DNA of 64,000 nt from Protea cynaroides (taxonomy: Eukaryota; Streptophyta; Magnoliopsida; Proteales; Proteaceae): the NCBI GenBank assembly GCA_028583415.1, contig CM053275.1, forward strand, positions 84,500,278 through 84,564,277. The letters are read 5' to 3'. The translations under genes were made by a program, and so were the position numbers. Below are positions 12,216 through 23,547 of this stretch, piece by piece. The notes below the pieces were generated by a model. The model was not told where the DNA came from. It saw only the letters and a list, made by a program, of their open reading frames with translations, and did no database searches. The first letter of the stretch is position 1, and each line of letters begins with the position of its first letter.

Positions 12216-15200
12216 TGTATCATGGTGTGTTTTCAAAGTATATTAATAGTAGGACTACTCACCCCCCAAAAAAAACAATAATAAAATAAGATTAGTGTTG
12301 ACTGGTAATAGAGACAAGTGGATAAAGGGTATAAACAATAATGATCATTTGTCAAATTTCATATTTAGAAATCAAATACTATTGATATACTCCTCAATGT
12401 ATTGGCATCTCCTATTCAATTTTAAGGGAAACAAAAATTTCCAACAACCCTGGTAGTCATGTTCATGTGGATTGATCTGGAATATATTTCTTCCTCAACT
12501 GGTTCATAAATCCCTACGTAACTTTTATTATTTTCTTTTAAAATACCTTTATAGTTGAAGCATGATTCTATATGAGCACAGACGAAATTGGACAGAAGGA
12601 AACTTCAGCTACTGGAATTTTATCATTTTAGGCATACATTCTTTTTCAATCATTTTTTTAAAGGCGTCGTCTGAATGTAACTAGGGTTGTTACAACATGC
12701 ATATATTTGTATTCGATTCCTTATAACACATTCCTATCATAGAAACCTCAACATATAAGGGACAGTTTTCATATTTTCATTAAAGACCAATGCAAATTAA
12801 AAAGATGATTAAACCTACACTCTTGTAATTACAGGTGGAAGAGACCTTCTTTAATCCCAATATCATATCATAAAGACCTTTTTTTTTTTTTTTTAGCTAA
12901 AAGTCAGCAATTTGATTAATAATAATGAAAAAAAAATAGTTATAAGTCACTTGTTCCTAAAACCCCACTTTCGGCCCTATCATATCATAAAGACTTGAGC
13001 AATTTCCAAAAGATTCGTAGAATTAATCTTGTTGAAGGGCGAACCTCTAATTTGGCTGAAACTTTACAAGTAATAGGGAAGTTCAGAGGAACTTGGAAGG
13101 GGAATAATAGTTCCACCAATAGAGAAGGAGAAGGACACATGTCAAAGTACGAGGTCCAATTATAGGACATGTGTCCAACCACGTGCAAGCTCACAAGGAA
13201 GCCACTTCAGCAACCGGCTCCATAAAGGAGATGACCCCAAATCTTGGATCAATGATCATGGACTTGCTCAGATCACATACATTTCCCCATTCTCGGCATC
13301 ATGCCAACTGATGAGATTGCCCACGAACCATGATCTTGGAAACTGTTCTTGAAGTTTCTCCAAAAGATCTGCATCCAACAGCTATTAATAAGTCCACCTA
13401 CATACCAGCGTCTATACTTGACTTCTAAGGGATTGGTTCGTGGATTTAACCACTCTCCTTATCAAACCACCATGATGGCTCATCGTTGGTATTGTAGAGT
13501 TCAGGATATGCACGAGATCAGTGACCATCACGTAGAATCGTGTCAAAATCTATATCATTCCATGCCCCTCTATATATGGAGCCTAATCAGAAAGTAAACG
13601 GATTGAATCCATGATAACTTTACGCTTTCTCTCTTTATCTCTAACTGCTAAACCCACTTTCAGGAGCTTGTAAATGGCCACAGGTTTGTCCATCTACTTC
13701 CTTCTATACATGTGTTACCCTCTCGAAAAGCTCAAGCGTTAATGGACAGCAATAGAACTTATCTTGATTTTTTTCATGGGTAAATATTAAGACAAATTTT
13801 CCGGAGAAATGAGTAGATTAACTTATCTACTTTCTCCCTTTAATTACAACAAATTCACCCGAAAAAAAATCCATGAAATCCTCATGAAATTCACTGGAGA
13901 TAAAATTGTGAACGCCAGCAATGAGTTGCAGAGAGAGGAAGAGTTAATTGTTTGAAATTAGTGGACGTTTCTCATGTTTACAGATTTTTCTCAATATATT
14001 AACTTAAAATTTGTTTTGAACAATAATCAATTAATTATTCTGATTTGAATTTTGCTGTCTCTCATATGCTTTTGTTTTGGATGCTTTATGTCCGTTTGAT
14101 GATATCAAATATGATAATGCAATCGGTGCATATATACATGCACGCTTCTATATGAAACCTTTAATTTGTCAAATAAATAAAATATTCGTAGCTAATTCAA
14201 AGAGCATTTGCTTATTTATAGCTTTTCTTTTCCAGTTCGTTTGTAGTCTTTACAATATCAATCATTGGAAAAAAATCCTTGGCAGTGACTGCCAAGTGAT
14301 ACTGAGGATCTTGGTCGTTCAAAGTACATTGATGTGTGTTCTGATGTATTTTGAGTGGCCAGGATTTTCATTACCACTAGTCATCACTATAGAGGATCTC
14401 GGTCCATCAACCCCCAATATCATTTAATAAAATGTCAGATCACAGTCTTGAATGATATATTAATAGGTTGTTCATGGCGTTGACTAAAAAAACTGATATG
14501 GCTTAATAAAAATCAATCAAATATATAAATCAATTTAGACCGATCGATGAAAGACCGGTTAAGTGGTTGGTTACATAGCCTTGTGCAATTGTGTCTCTCT
14601 AACATTTTTTTCGCTTCAACTGATGTAGGACTAATTAGTTGTAGTCGTCATATTAGAGATGTCTCTTTTTATAAGAGAATCTCTAAAATTTTCTTTCTCC
14701 AGTGGATGTTGGATTAAAAATTCCAATCCATATACGCTCTTCTTTTGTTGTTTCAACGGCTTTAGTCTTACATCAACTAGCAACAAAAGATTAGAAAGGA
14801 CGAAAATCAATAATAAAAAATAAAAATAAAAAAGTCATTGGTTTTGTGGTTATTTATCGGTTCAAAATTGATAGTTTATTCATTTATATCCTAACCGATT
14901 GTTATAGGCCCAATTATGCTTTTTATAGTTTGTTTGGTTGAGCCCGTTATAGACCTGATTGGCCAACTGGTTATGAATAAGTTAATGTCTAACTTATAAA
15001 GACCGATTTTTTAAATGGTACGATCACATTCTTAGAGTCTTAAAATGATATGAACTGATTAGACTTGACTAAGACCGACCGATAAACATTCCTACATGGA
15101 TTAACCAAATGGATCAGAAACTCCGGTCCATCTTATGAGGTGCATTCTAAAGTTTATCTCCTTCCTAAACACTGCCCAGCTCTCCTAACCAACCTACTAG

Positions 15201-15282
15201 TTTCAGAGAATATTCCTCCACTTAAATTGTGGCAAACTTGGTGGATGATGTGGGTTCATTGATAGAGGATCCCACACCCATG
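12216..15282. other. intergenic DNA, no gene recognised
   Basis: AT-rich sequence follows the expansin stop. Frames at 13349-13597 and 14077-14427 have no recognisable motif or supporting splice structure. A T-tract near 12882 followed by AGCTAAAAGTCAGCAATTTG could be an old LINE 3' end, but this is weak. Confidence 0.4.
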
Positions 15283-15290
15283 TTTAAGGG

Positions 15291-15705
15291 TAAGGGTGTC
15301 AAAATTGGGTCCAAACCATATCGATTTAGCCCGAGATTAAATTAGAGCGAAATGTTATTGGTCATGTTTCGGGTTGTCTTGTTTGGTCAGGGCTAGCCAG
15401 ATAACAGTTCAAAAAATCGACCTGAACGAGATAATGGACCTGACCAGCCCGATTTAGGCCAAATAGTAAGACTCTAGCTTCTTTTTCTTCTTCTGTCTTC
15501 ACTATTGGGCTTTCAACTGGGCCCAGATCGAAATGAACCAAACGAAACCAAACCAACATCAGTCCGATAAGAAACCAAAACCAGACTGGTCGGGTTGTTA
15601 CCATTCACAGTGCAGCCTGTCCAATCTGAACCTCTTATTGGACATGTTTTCGAGCTAACTCTGTAAAAGCTAACACCAGTCTCAATCGGCCCATTGACAT
15701 CCTTA
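15291..15705. mobile_element. hAT MITE, TAGGGGTGTCAA type, copy 1
   Basis: It starts TAAGGGTGTCAAAATTGGG and ends CCCATTGACATCCTTA, inverted ends. The 8-bp flanks TTTAAGGG (15283-15290) and TCTAAGGC (15706-15713) match at 6 of 8, as expected for an aged hAT target duplication. The interior is degenerate 'gggtccggtttgg' DNA and is non-coding. Confidence 0.7.
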
Positions 15706-15972
15706 TCTAAGGCTGTCAATTTGGAACCAAAATTACAAACCGTCACAGAATCGATCCATTCAAACACTGATTTTGACTGTCACATTAATAATCTAGACGG
15801 TTCTTGGTTCTAGTTTTGGAACTGATTAATAATCGGCTCAATTAAGGGATTGCTTTCCCAATGGTTCAAGAACCAAATGGTTGATTAGGAATTCACCAGA
15901 ACTGGAACCACCAAGACCATATAAAAGGCATATAATGTAAGTTACAAGACATTGGTGATCCTCGGTCGTTGG

Positions 15973-16363
15973 TGTTGGGTTGGTGTCTTGTATTCTGTGG
16001 GATCCACACAATTATAAGGATAGTATTTGTATTAGGGTATGAGTCTATTACATGTACGGGGATAAACTTATAATTGTGGTGGGATTAGGGTTTCTAGGTT
16101 TCCCTATAAATTGTCTCTGTGTGGGAAAACTTAGGTAAGGCTACAAGGGCTGTAGAGGATTCTCCTCAGACAGTGGATAGCTGGAACGCTGTAAGGCTGA
16201 CAGATGAGATAGGCCTGTTAGGTAGAGAATTTTGTAGACTGTTCTTGGGAATAGAAGAAAGTCACTCTTTTCTCTGGTGGACGTAGGCATCCCACGATGG
16301 GGTGCTGAACCACGTTAATTCTTCGTGTGCTTCTTGTTTGTTTGCGTTCTCCCGATCCTAACA
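15973..16363 (+). repeat. 5' LTR of the non-autonomous element
   Basis: It begins TGTTGGGTTGG and ends GATCCTAACA. A TATA box, CTATAAAT at 16104-16111, suggests U3/R structure with transcription rightwards, consistent with the PBS just after the LTR. Confidence 0.92.
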
Positions 16364-16365
16364 AG

Positions 16366-16377
16366 TGGTATCAGAGC
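16366..16377 (+). promoter_or_regulatory. primer-binding site (initiator tRNA-Met type)
   Basis: TGGTATCAGAGC lies two bases after the 5' LTR, the standard plant copia-type minus-strand primer site. Confidence 0.9.
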
Positions 16378-16823
16378 TAGGGTTCTTTGAAGAACGAAGG
16401 AGGTACGCAGTATGAAGAAGAAGAAAAAAAAAAAAAGGATTGAATCTGTGAGAAGGGTTTCCACGGGAAACCCTAGTACAATGATGCTTAGGGTTTGTGG
16501 ATAAAGGCTCGATCAAACCTTTGTGTGTTTTAAGCCCATTCCTTTTTGCATTGTATTTAATCTTTTAAATAGGACAAAAACGGATTAGGGTTAGGGTTTA
16601 GCATCATAAGAAGAAGAAAAAGAGAGTAGCAGTTTTTCTGGGCGTAGGTGATTTACGCAGCCGTGATCAAGCAGACGATTGGGAGGTCATCCGTGGTCCG
16701 ATTGGGCTGATTTTTGGACAGCAGGTAGAGGACACATAGTTCGTCAATCTGTACGGTCAGATTTTTTATTGGAGTTTTCTATGTCAAGTTATTCGCTCCG
16801 TACAGCAGCCTCTGTTTCTTTGG

Positions 16824-17159
16824 GTGAAATTTCTGCATCTCTTTGTTTCTTCAAATAGTAGTTTTGTGCCGACAAGAAGAGATGGAGGAGAATCTCAGGT
16901 TGGGAAGATGATTCTTCTTATCATCGCATGTGCAGGGATCATGGAGTCAAGACTTGCAGAGTTTGACTCAGGTGTGGCAGCGATGGTTTTCAATGGCTTG
17001 GCGGATCTAGTTGGATCGGGTGTCGGATCTGACGGTGGAATTGAATCCCGGTACGATGCACATAATGGCCAGTTTATGTTGCACCGTGGGGTAAAGGAGT
17101 ACTGGCGGGTTGGGACAAGAAGTCGGATCTCTAAGTCTGCATTGGAGGTGCAGAGGTGA
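16824..17159 (+). other. 111-codon open frame inside the non-autonomous element
   Basis: This is the longest open frame of the internal region, reading MKFLHLFVSSNSSFVPTRRD and onward. I recognise no domain and it is not gag- or pol-like. It may be chance; conservation of the frame in other copies would be the test. Confidence 0.25.
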
Positions 17160-17287
17160 GAGGCTTGGGTTCCAGGTGCAATTGGAGTTGCAAAGGGCTG
17201 AGATAAGGAGTCGGTTCTCAAGGGCTGCAATGGAGGTGCGGTGGTGAGAGACTCGGGTTCCAGATGCAACTGGAGTTGCAGGAGGAC
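17113..17287 (+). repeat. tandem duplication inside the non-autonomous element
   Basis: A unit of about 86 bp (GAAGTCGGATCTCTAAG, then GGAGGTGCAGAGGTGAGAG, then GGAGTTGCA) is followed at once by a diverged copy (AGGAGTCGGTTCTCAAGG, then GGAGGTGCGGTGGTGAGAG, then GGAGTTGCA). The divergence exceeds that between the LTRs, so the duplication predates this insertion. Confidence 0.75.
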
Positions 17288-17496
17288 TGTGAGTGACGGT
17301 GATCTTTCCGGTGATGCTGCAGCAGTGGGAGAGATGGAGTCACTTCACATCGTGCAGCGGTGAGCTGTACGGGACACCCAGACGGGGTGTGGGCTATGCT
17401 CGTTTGGGTGTAGCGTTTTGGCAGAGACGGATTTACAGAATCAACATCAACGGTTTTCTTCAAGGTGGTTTGCAGAATCCAAGCCAGGTGGAGATT

Positions 17497-17887
17497 TGTT
17501 GGGTTGGTGTCTTGTATTCTGTGGGATCCACACAATTATAAGGGTAGTATTTGTATTAGGGTATGAGTCTATTACATGTACGGGGATAAACTTATAATTG
17601 TGGTGGGATTAGGGTTTCTAGGTTTCCTTATAAATTGTCTCTGTGTGGGAAAACTTAGGTAAGGCTACAAGGGCTGTAGAGGATTCTCCTCAGACAGTGG
17701 ATAGCTGGAACGCTGTAAGGCTGACAGATGAGATAGGCCTGTTAGGTAGAGAATTTTGTAGACTGTTCTTGGGAATAGAAGAAAGTCACTCTTTTCTCTG
17801 GTGGACGTAGGCATCCCACGATGGGGTGCTGAACCACGTTAATTCTTCGTGTGCTTCTTGTTTGTTTGCGTTCTCCCGATCCTAACA
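17497..17887 (+). repeat. 3' LTR of the non-autonomous element
   Basis: It is identical to the 5' LTR except at two positions and is preceded by a purine-rich GGTGGAGATT that may be the polypurine tract. Confidence 0.92.
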
Positions 17888-17983
17888 GTTGGATCCCTCA
17901 CTGGGCGGCCCACCAGTCAGAGAGGATCCAGAGGCTTTTATTTGTACACTAACGAATGTTGATTTTGTCTTTAAGTATTTGAT

Positions 17984-18221
17984 GGATTCAAATCCTCTCC
18001 TCCAAGAGAATCTGGAGGAGAGGTGGCGCCCTATTTGGATGAACGACACCTTGGGCTCGGATTTCGAGCCTTCATCCGAGCTGACAACGAGCCGGCAAGC
18101 TGAGCAAACAGGGGGTGTCGGCTCGGATGGAAGGTCGGATTCACCCGAGCCCCAGGTTTCGTCCATCCAATGGAGGCGTCATCTCTCCTCTAAATTCTCT
18201 TGGAGGAGAGGATGTAGATCC
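17984..18221. mobile_element. foldback MITE, GGATTCAAATCCTC family, copy 1
   Basis: The left end GGATTCAAATCCTCTCCTCC is inverted at the right end (GGAGGAGAGGATGTAGATCC). The flanks GTATTTGAT (17975-17983) and ATATTTGAT (18222-18230) match at 8 of 9, a Mutator-like 9-bp duplication. The inner half folds further (CCATCCAAT against ATTTGGATG). No coding capacity. Confidence 0.8.
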
Positions 18222-18640
18222 ATATTTGATTTGTATATTTATGAATGGATAACTGAGAATTTGTATTTTATATTTCTCTTTTTCATTCTCTTATATAATA
18301 CCTTCGATCTTGTAAGGATTTGTTTTGTGATTTCTGTTTGTCCTATTAAGGTTCTCTTTGATAATGTATTATATAATACATGATGACATATGTAGTTGTT
18401 TGGTATAATTTATGATATTTATAAATATTTAAAATAAAATAATATATTTTAAAATCTACAAATAGAGTAGAAGGTATTTTATCATTATTGTGATAATCTA
18501 TAATTATTCTTTGTCTACGCGTACCAAACAGTTATTATTTATTATTCATAATTTATTTTCAAAAATAATTTATCATAAATAACTCATAAATATAAATATA
18601 AATCATACCAAAAAGAACCTAAGTTATATAATAAAGAAAT

Positions 18641-19277
18641 GGATAAATTACACTAGAGGTACCTAACATTTTGACAAATTATACCAGAGGTACCTCACGC
18701 TTCAAAAATCATACCAAAGGTACCTGACGTTTTGAAAAATTATACCGAAGATACCTGAAGTTTTAAAAATATTACACTTGGGGTACCTTTTATATTTGTA
18801 CTTCCAAATTTACCACTGTTTAACATAACTTTCATGATCCCCTTTGGTTCACTCTCTCACTATCTTGTTGTCGCAAAGACTCGCCACTGGGATTCTCATG
18901 TACTCATCGCTGTCTCAATTACCCACCCCGTCTCCTGCCCCTGTCCTCTCCTATGAACCTTCCTCACTGGCGGTTGCTCATCACGAAGTCACAAATCTCG
19001 ACTATGGTACACACCTCCAATATAAACTCCGCACCCCAACTTATTGTTTTTTCGATGGGTGTACCAACGATCAGGCACGAAATAAGGGTAGTTCAATAAG
19101 AAACAATTAGTCCCTAAAAATTTGAAGTAAATCTAATGGTTAACTTAGATGATACCAACGTTAAATAGGATTAATGTTGGAAATATAAGAAGAGGTACCT
19201 CTGGTATGATTTTTGAAAGGTGAGGTACCTCTGATATCATTTCTCAGAATGTTAGGTACCTCTGCTATAAATTACCC
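18641..19277. mobile_element. Mutator-like MITE with tandem GGTACCT modules in its TIRs
   Basis: The left end has four to five ~31-bp modules, each ending in GGTACCT or a variant (AAATTACACTAGAGGTACCT, AAATTATACCAGAGGTACCT and so on). The right end repeats the module in inverse (AGGTACCTCTGGTATGATTT, AGGTACCTCTGCTATAAATT). The flanks TAAAGAAAT and AAAAGAATA agree at 6 of 9. The central 88-codon frame has no known domain. Confidence 0.65.
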
Positions 19278-19395
19278 AAAAGAATATATAGTTTTTACCA
19301 ACAAAAATAATAAATAATTAAGAGAATATAATAAGGGAAACTGTCTTTGGCTTAGAGGCTGCTTGTTCCATAGAGCAAAGTAGGCCTAAGACCAG

Positions 19396-19586
19396 GGATT
19401 CAAATCCTCTTCTCCCAGGGTTTTGGGAGGAGGGTGACTCCCACCAGCCGATGCTCCACACGTGAGTATCGACTAGATCCCAGCCCTACATTAGAATGGA
19501 TGCATAAGCCGATACCTACGTGTCAGGCGTCAACTGGTGATAACTGTCCTGCCTCCTAGACCTTTGGGAGGAGAAGATTTGGATCC
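19396..19586. mobile_element. foldback MITE, GGATTCAAATCCTC family, copy 2 (perfect TSD)
   Basis: The left end is GGATTCAAATCCTCTTCTCC and the right end is GGAGGAGAAGATTTGGATCC. The perfect 9-bp duplication TAAGACCAG flanks it on both sides (19387-19395 and 19587-19595). This copy fixes the ends of the family: 191 bp, non-coding. Confidence 0.88.
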
Positions 19587-19596
19587 TAAGACCAGG

Positions 19597-21181
19597 ATCC
19601 CCTTCTAGATGCTATCACATCCATGCCAATTGGCCCTATCCCTCTCTCCTCTTAGGGGTCCCCACCTAATTGACTATATCAGTATCTAATGATCCTGTCT
19701 ATAATGGTCCTGATCTACAAATGGTAGATCACTTTTCACAGGACTGTACATGATATTAATGGTGATAAGATTCCATAACGAGTAGAGATACCTTAACAGA
19801 GTGCATTTTATGCTTGAAAGTATAGATGGGAGATATTTTCATATATTAGTTAGATGAATCTCGAGTCATGAGGCACTCAATCTCAAACGTGTACCAACTT
19901 CTATCACATTCTCATAGAGTGCCAATTTAGCTTACGGGGCCCACCTATTCTTTGTTTTAATTTAATTTATTTGTATTTTGTTATGGTAGGCTCTCTAGTT
20001 TGGCATTACTTACTTTGCGTGAATACAATGTCTGAGTGTTATTGCTTTAAAGAAAACTTAATGGCTTGACTTAAACGCATCACATTGCATGATTCGAGGA
20101 GAGGGAATAGTGTTTATCTCTAAACAAAGGTTTAATGGAAATCATTAATATCGATTGATTGATATCGATTTTGGACCTGATCAACCTTCGATCTAATTTT
20201 ATTTTAAGATTATTATATACAATATTGATCACGTGTTAATTTTCTATTGACTCCGTATATTGATGAATCGGATCAGTTATAGACATGATGGTGATTGACA
20301 TATGGGCTTAGAACCCTGGTTGAATGTGTCATCTAATAATTTAAGTTTCTGAGTTGGATTATTCAATATAGTATCAAAGCACTAAGTTCACTAAGAAACG
20401 TGTATGACCCATCTAAATGAGGGCTTCATGCACCACTTTGGGACTTTAAATATTTCAGTCTCTCTACTTAATAGCTTAAGATTTTTAATTGGATAATTCA
20501 ATATTATAAATCAATGGATTCTCTCCGACCCACAAACAGAAGTCATCCATCGATAATATCAATAAAATAAGTGTTTTTTTTTTTTCTGATCTACAAATGG
20601 TAGATTAACTCTTTTTAAAGATTTTGCAATTCTCATTACCTAACTGCACCTAACTGTCAACCTCAAATCCTCATTTAAAAAAAATTCCCAAAATTATCAT
20701 TTTCAGAGAGAAAAGTAGATGGAATTTGGTTTCTCACCCCTATGGCCGTTTGATTAGAACATAAAACTGTCTGGAAGTAAAAATTCTTTTTTTAACATAA
20801 TGAGATAGGGACTCTGCTACGTACGTATTTTTGGAATATATTGAGAATTCATTTTGCTACGTACGTATTTTTAGAATGTGTTACCGTATGAAAAACGTCA
20901 CTGGTCTCTATCTGAGGGTGGGTTTAGGGAGGGCAATTCAAGCTAAGAGTGAACTGACCCTACACAATAATTTTCATGGATGGCTTTTGATTCAGAACTG
21001 CACACTTTCTATTGCGTACAAGGAACCAGGAAATTGAGGTGTTTTGGGGCTTTTGCATGTGTACGCACGCGGACGGACTTCAATGGAAGCGCATGCATAT
21101 GCATCCAATTAGTGGGGTAAGGTTTCACTTTCAAAAAAAAAAAAAAAATAATTGGGTAGGGTGATCATTTCACCTCTTCAG
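19597..21181. other. intergenic DNA, no gene recognised
   Basis: No coding or repeat structure could be supported. GCTACGTACGTATTT occurs twice (20817 and 20859), a local duplication. Confidence 0.4.
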
Positions 21182-21189
21182 GTTCAAGT

Positions 21190-21630
21190 TAGGATTGTCA
21201 TTTTTGAGACCAAGCCGCCCGAATTAACCCAAAATCAATACGGATTGAATTGTTACTGGACATATTTTGGGAACATCACATTATCATATTGGTCCTGATC
21301 CGTGCTAGTCCGAAACCGGTCCAAAATTCAGACCGATGAGTCAGAACTCAATAATGGTCCGGACCAGACCGATTTTAGACCAAATATCACTACTTTAGCC
21401 TTTTGGATGACTTTAATGGGTTTCTTACCGGGTTTTCAATCCTAACTGATCTGATAATAACCTGTAAGCTAAGTCCGATAACAATTCAAAATTGGACCGG
21501 CCCGTCAGTAAATGTGAACAGTGTAGCCCATCCAAACTGAACATCTTAGTAGACATGTTTCGATCAAACCCTATACAGTCCAACACCGGTTTGGCCCGGA
21601 ATAACCTGGACCAACCCATTGACACTCCTA
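21190..21630. mobile_element. hAT MITE, TAGGGGTGTCAA type, copy 2
   Basis: It starts TAGGATTGTCATTTTTGAG and ends CCATTGACACTCCTA. The 8-bp flanks GTTCAAGT (21182-21189) and ATTCAAGT (21631-21638) match at 7 of 8. The interior is non-coding, with complementary 'ggaccagaccgattttagacc' type halves. Confidence 0.78.
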
Positions 21631-22110
21631 ATTCAAGTATACACTATTCAAATATTTTTCAATTAAATAAAATACCCAATTATAAAAAGGAGGAAGATTA
21701 CTACCTGATAGAGTATTCTTGTGCCATCTCACTTGGTGTGTAAAATGATCAAGGATAAGATGGTCATTTCATATCCCATGTGAGAGGACGTAAGGAAACA
21801 TTGCCAACAATAATATTCACCAATTATAAAAATACAATTTTCCATTAATAAAATATTTTGACATTTTATAGTTTTTTGTTCCTTTGAACTCACTTGCACT
21901 TCTTCTATGTGTGGTAGTCTAAATAATTTCAATGAAACATGAACCAATGAAAGGGCATCAATTCAATTCCTAGATTTACAAATTGAGAAGGATTAGAAAT
22001 TCTCATTATTTCTTAGATTCAAGACAAAAAACGGACATATTTCAGTGTCAATTAATATAGTGGTCATGGGGACTGTTTTAGGACAATAGTTTCACTGAAT
22101 ATTAGTTTTA

Positions 22111-22583
22111 GGGAAAATTACTTGGAACTTCTCTTGACATTTCGTCTATTACAGAGACTTCCCTTGGCACTTATTAACTTATATATACATTTCTAAAACC
22201 AACATGTTAACTTAAATTTTTTATTGATCAAAATATCCCTTGTTTGATAGTACAATGATGGCCCTTCAACTGTGGATACCGAGGCTGTTGATCCATGACA
22301 GGACAAAGTCATTGTTCCGAAACCTGATAGTGTTCAAGCAGTGCCGCATGGGCTGTTGTCTTCTTGTTGTTTCTCTGTCATCTCTGTCAAATGGATAAGG
22401 GTATTTTGATATTTTAAAAAAAATAAGGTATGTTTACATCAATTATTACCATTCATTTCCTAACAGAGTAGTCTAAAATGTTATAAGTTTCACTTTATGA
22501 GGGAGATTCATGTAAGTTAATAACTGCCAGAGGAGGTCCGTGTAGTAAATGAAAAATCAAGAGAAGGTTCGAGTAGTTTTCCC
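22111..22583. mobile_element. long-TIR Mutator-like MITE, copy 2
   Basis: It starts GGGAAAATTACTTGGAACTT and ends with the inverse, GAGTAGTTTTCCC; TIRs extend roughly 80 bp. The flanks TTAGTTTTA (22102-22110) and TTATTTTTA (22584-22592) match at 8 of 9. It shares ends and body with the copy in the lipid-transfer pseudogene intron (7449-7934). Confidence 0.78.
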
Positions 22584-22599
22584 TTATTTTTATGAAGTT

Positions 22600-22620
22600 T
22601 TTTTTTTTTTTTTTGGTAAG
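22600..22620 (-). mobile_element. minimal poly(A) retro-insertion, 21 bp, with 16-bp TSD
   Basis: TTATTTTTATGAAGTT occurs at 22584-22599 and again at 22621-22636, exactly. Between the copies lies only a T-run followed by GGTAAG, which on the minus strand is CTTACC plus poly(A). This is the signature of target-primed insertion of an almost completely truncated LINE or SINE. Confidence 0.65.
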
Positions 22621-23547
22621 TTATTTTTATGAAGTTAATTACTAGTGATAACAATAACAAAATGAACTTATACTATTAAAAATGTCCCTTCATCCAGAAA
22701 AATAAAAGGAAAATCAATTTCTTACCCGAAAACCGATTCCATGAAAGCTCTATTTGTTTCTATTATTCTGTTAATTTTTATTTAAAATTTTATATATAAA
22801 TATTTTATATGTAAATTCTTTTTCAATGTTTATTTCTGAGAGATAAAATATAGTGAGATCTCGATCCAAAAGAAAGGGAAAAAAATTTCGGTTTTATTTT
22901 ATCTATTGAAAATAAACATTGAAATTTTTTCTACATATAGAATGTTATGTGTAAAAATTTAACGTCAAAACAAATGAACCCATATAAAATGGCAGACTTT
23001 TTGTTTTCATAAAATTGGATTTCCACTCTTTGTTTTAATGATAAAATGAATTAAAGAAGAAAGTTATTATTTGAAAAATAAATATTCGTGCAAAATATCA
23101 TTTGCACGAAAAAGTTTACAATGAAACAAACAAGTCAAAGATAAGGATGTAAATGGATACCCGAAAATCGGATCCAATTAGACTTCAACTCCGTTTAAAG
23201 AATTCGGATTTAGAAAATCGGATTCGAATTCAAATTCTGATGATTTTAATCGGATGCGGAGCCGAATTCGGATTTGTCCTAAACGGATCGGATATAATCC
23301 ACTCTGATTCGAAACATTAAAAGTCATTTATACCCTTAGGGTTTGGGAGGTATAAATACAACTATTTAACCTGATTTCAATTTCCTCATTCACTCCTCTC
23401 TTAGACTTGAGTCAACGGCGTCCTCTCTCACTCTCTGGTCACTGCTTCTCTTTGGACTTTGGACAAACTAGGGTTTTGATCGCCAACCGCTGAGCTTGCA
23501 GTAGCCGAGCTCTCTTCCCACTCTCAACTCTCAAGTTTCCTCTCTAA

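Larger units (their letters stand above)
15973..17887 (+). mobile_element. young non-autonomous LTR retrotransposon, 1.9 kb, with intact LTRs
   Basis: Two 391-bp direct repeats (15973-16363 and 17497-17887), each TG...CA, differ at only two positions (A/G in TATAAGG[A/G]TAG; C/T in TTTCC[C/T]TATAAAT). A perfect 5-bp target duplication, GTTGG, flanks the element (15968-15972, 17888-17892). The PBS TGGTATCAGAGC at 16366 fits initiator tRNA-Met, as in copia elements. The 1,133-bp interior has no gag, protease, integrase or RT. It is longer than a classical TRIM and shorter than most LARDs. It must be moved by proteins of another element. Near-identical LTRs mean recent insertion. Confidence 0.92.

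Noticed and set aside
13349..13597. 82-codon frame as a host gene
   Set aside because: No recognised motif, promoter or splice support. Length is within chance expectation.
16824..17159. Gag-like protein of the young LTR element
   Set aside because: No gag motif, zinc knuckle or codon signal. Kept only as an unexplained frame.
19380..19410. tRNA B-box-like GGGATTCAAATCC as a tRNA or SINE
   Set aside because: It is the terminal inverted repeat of a foldback MITE with a perfect 9-bp duplication. No A box or cloverleaf was found.
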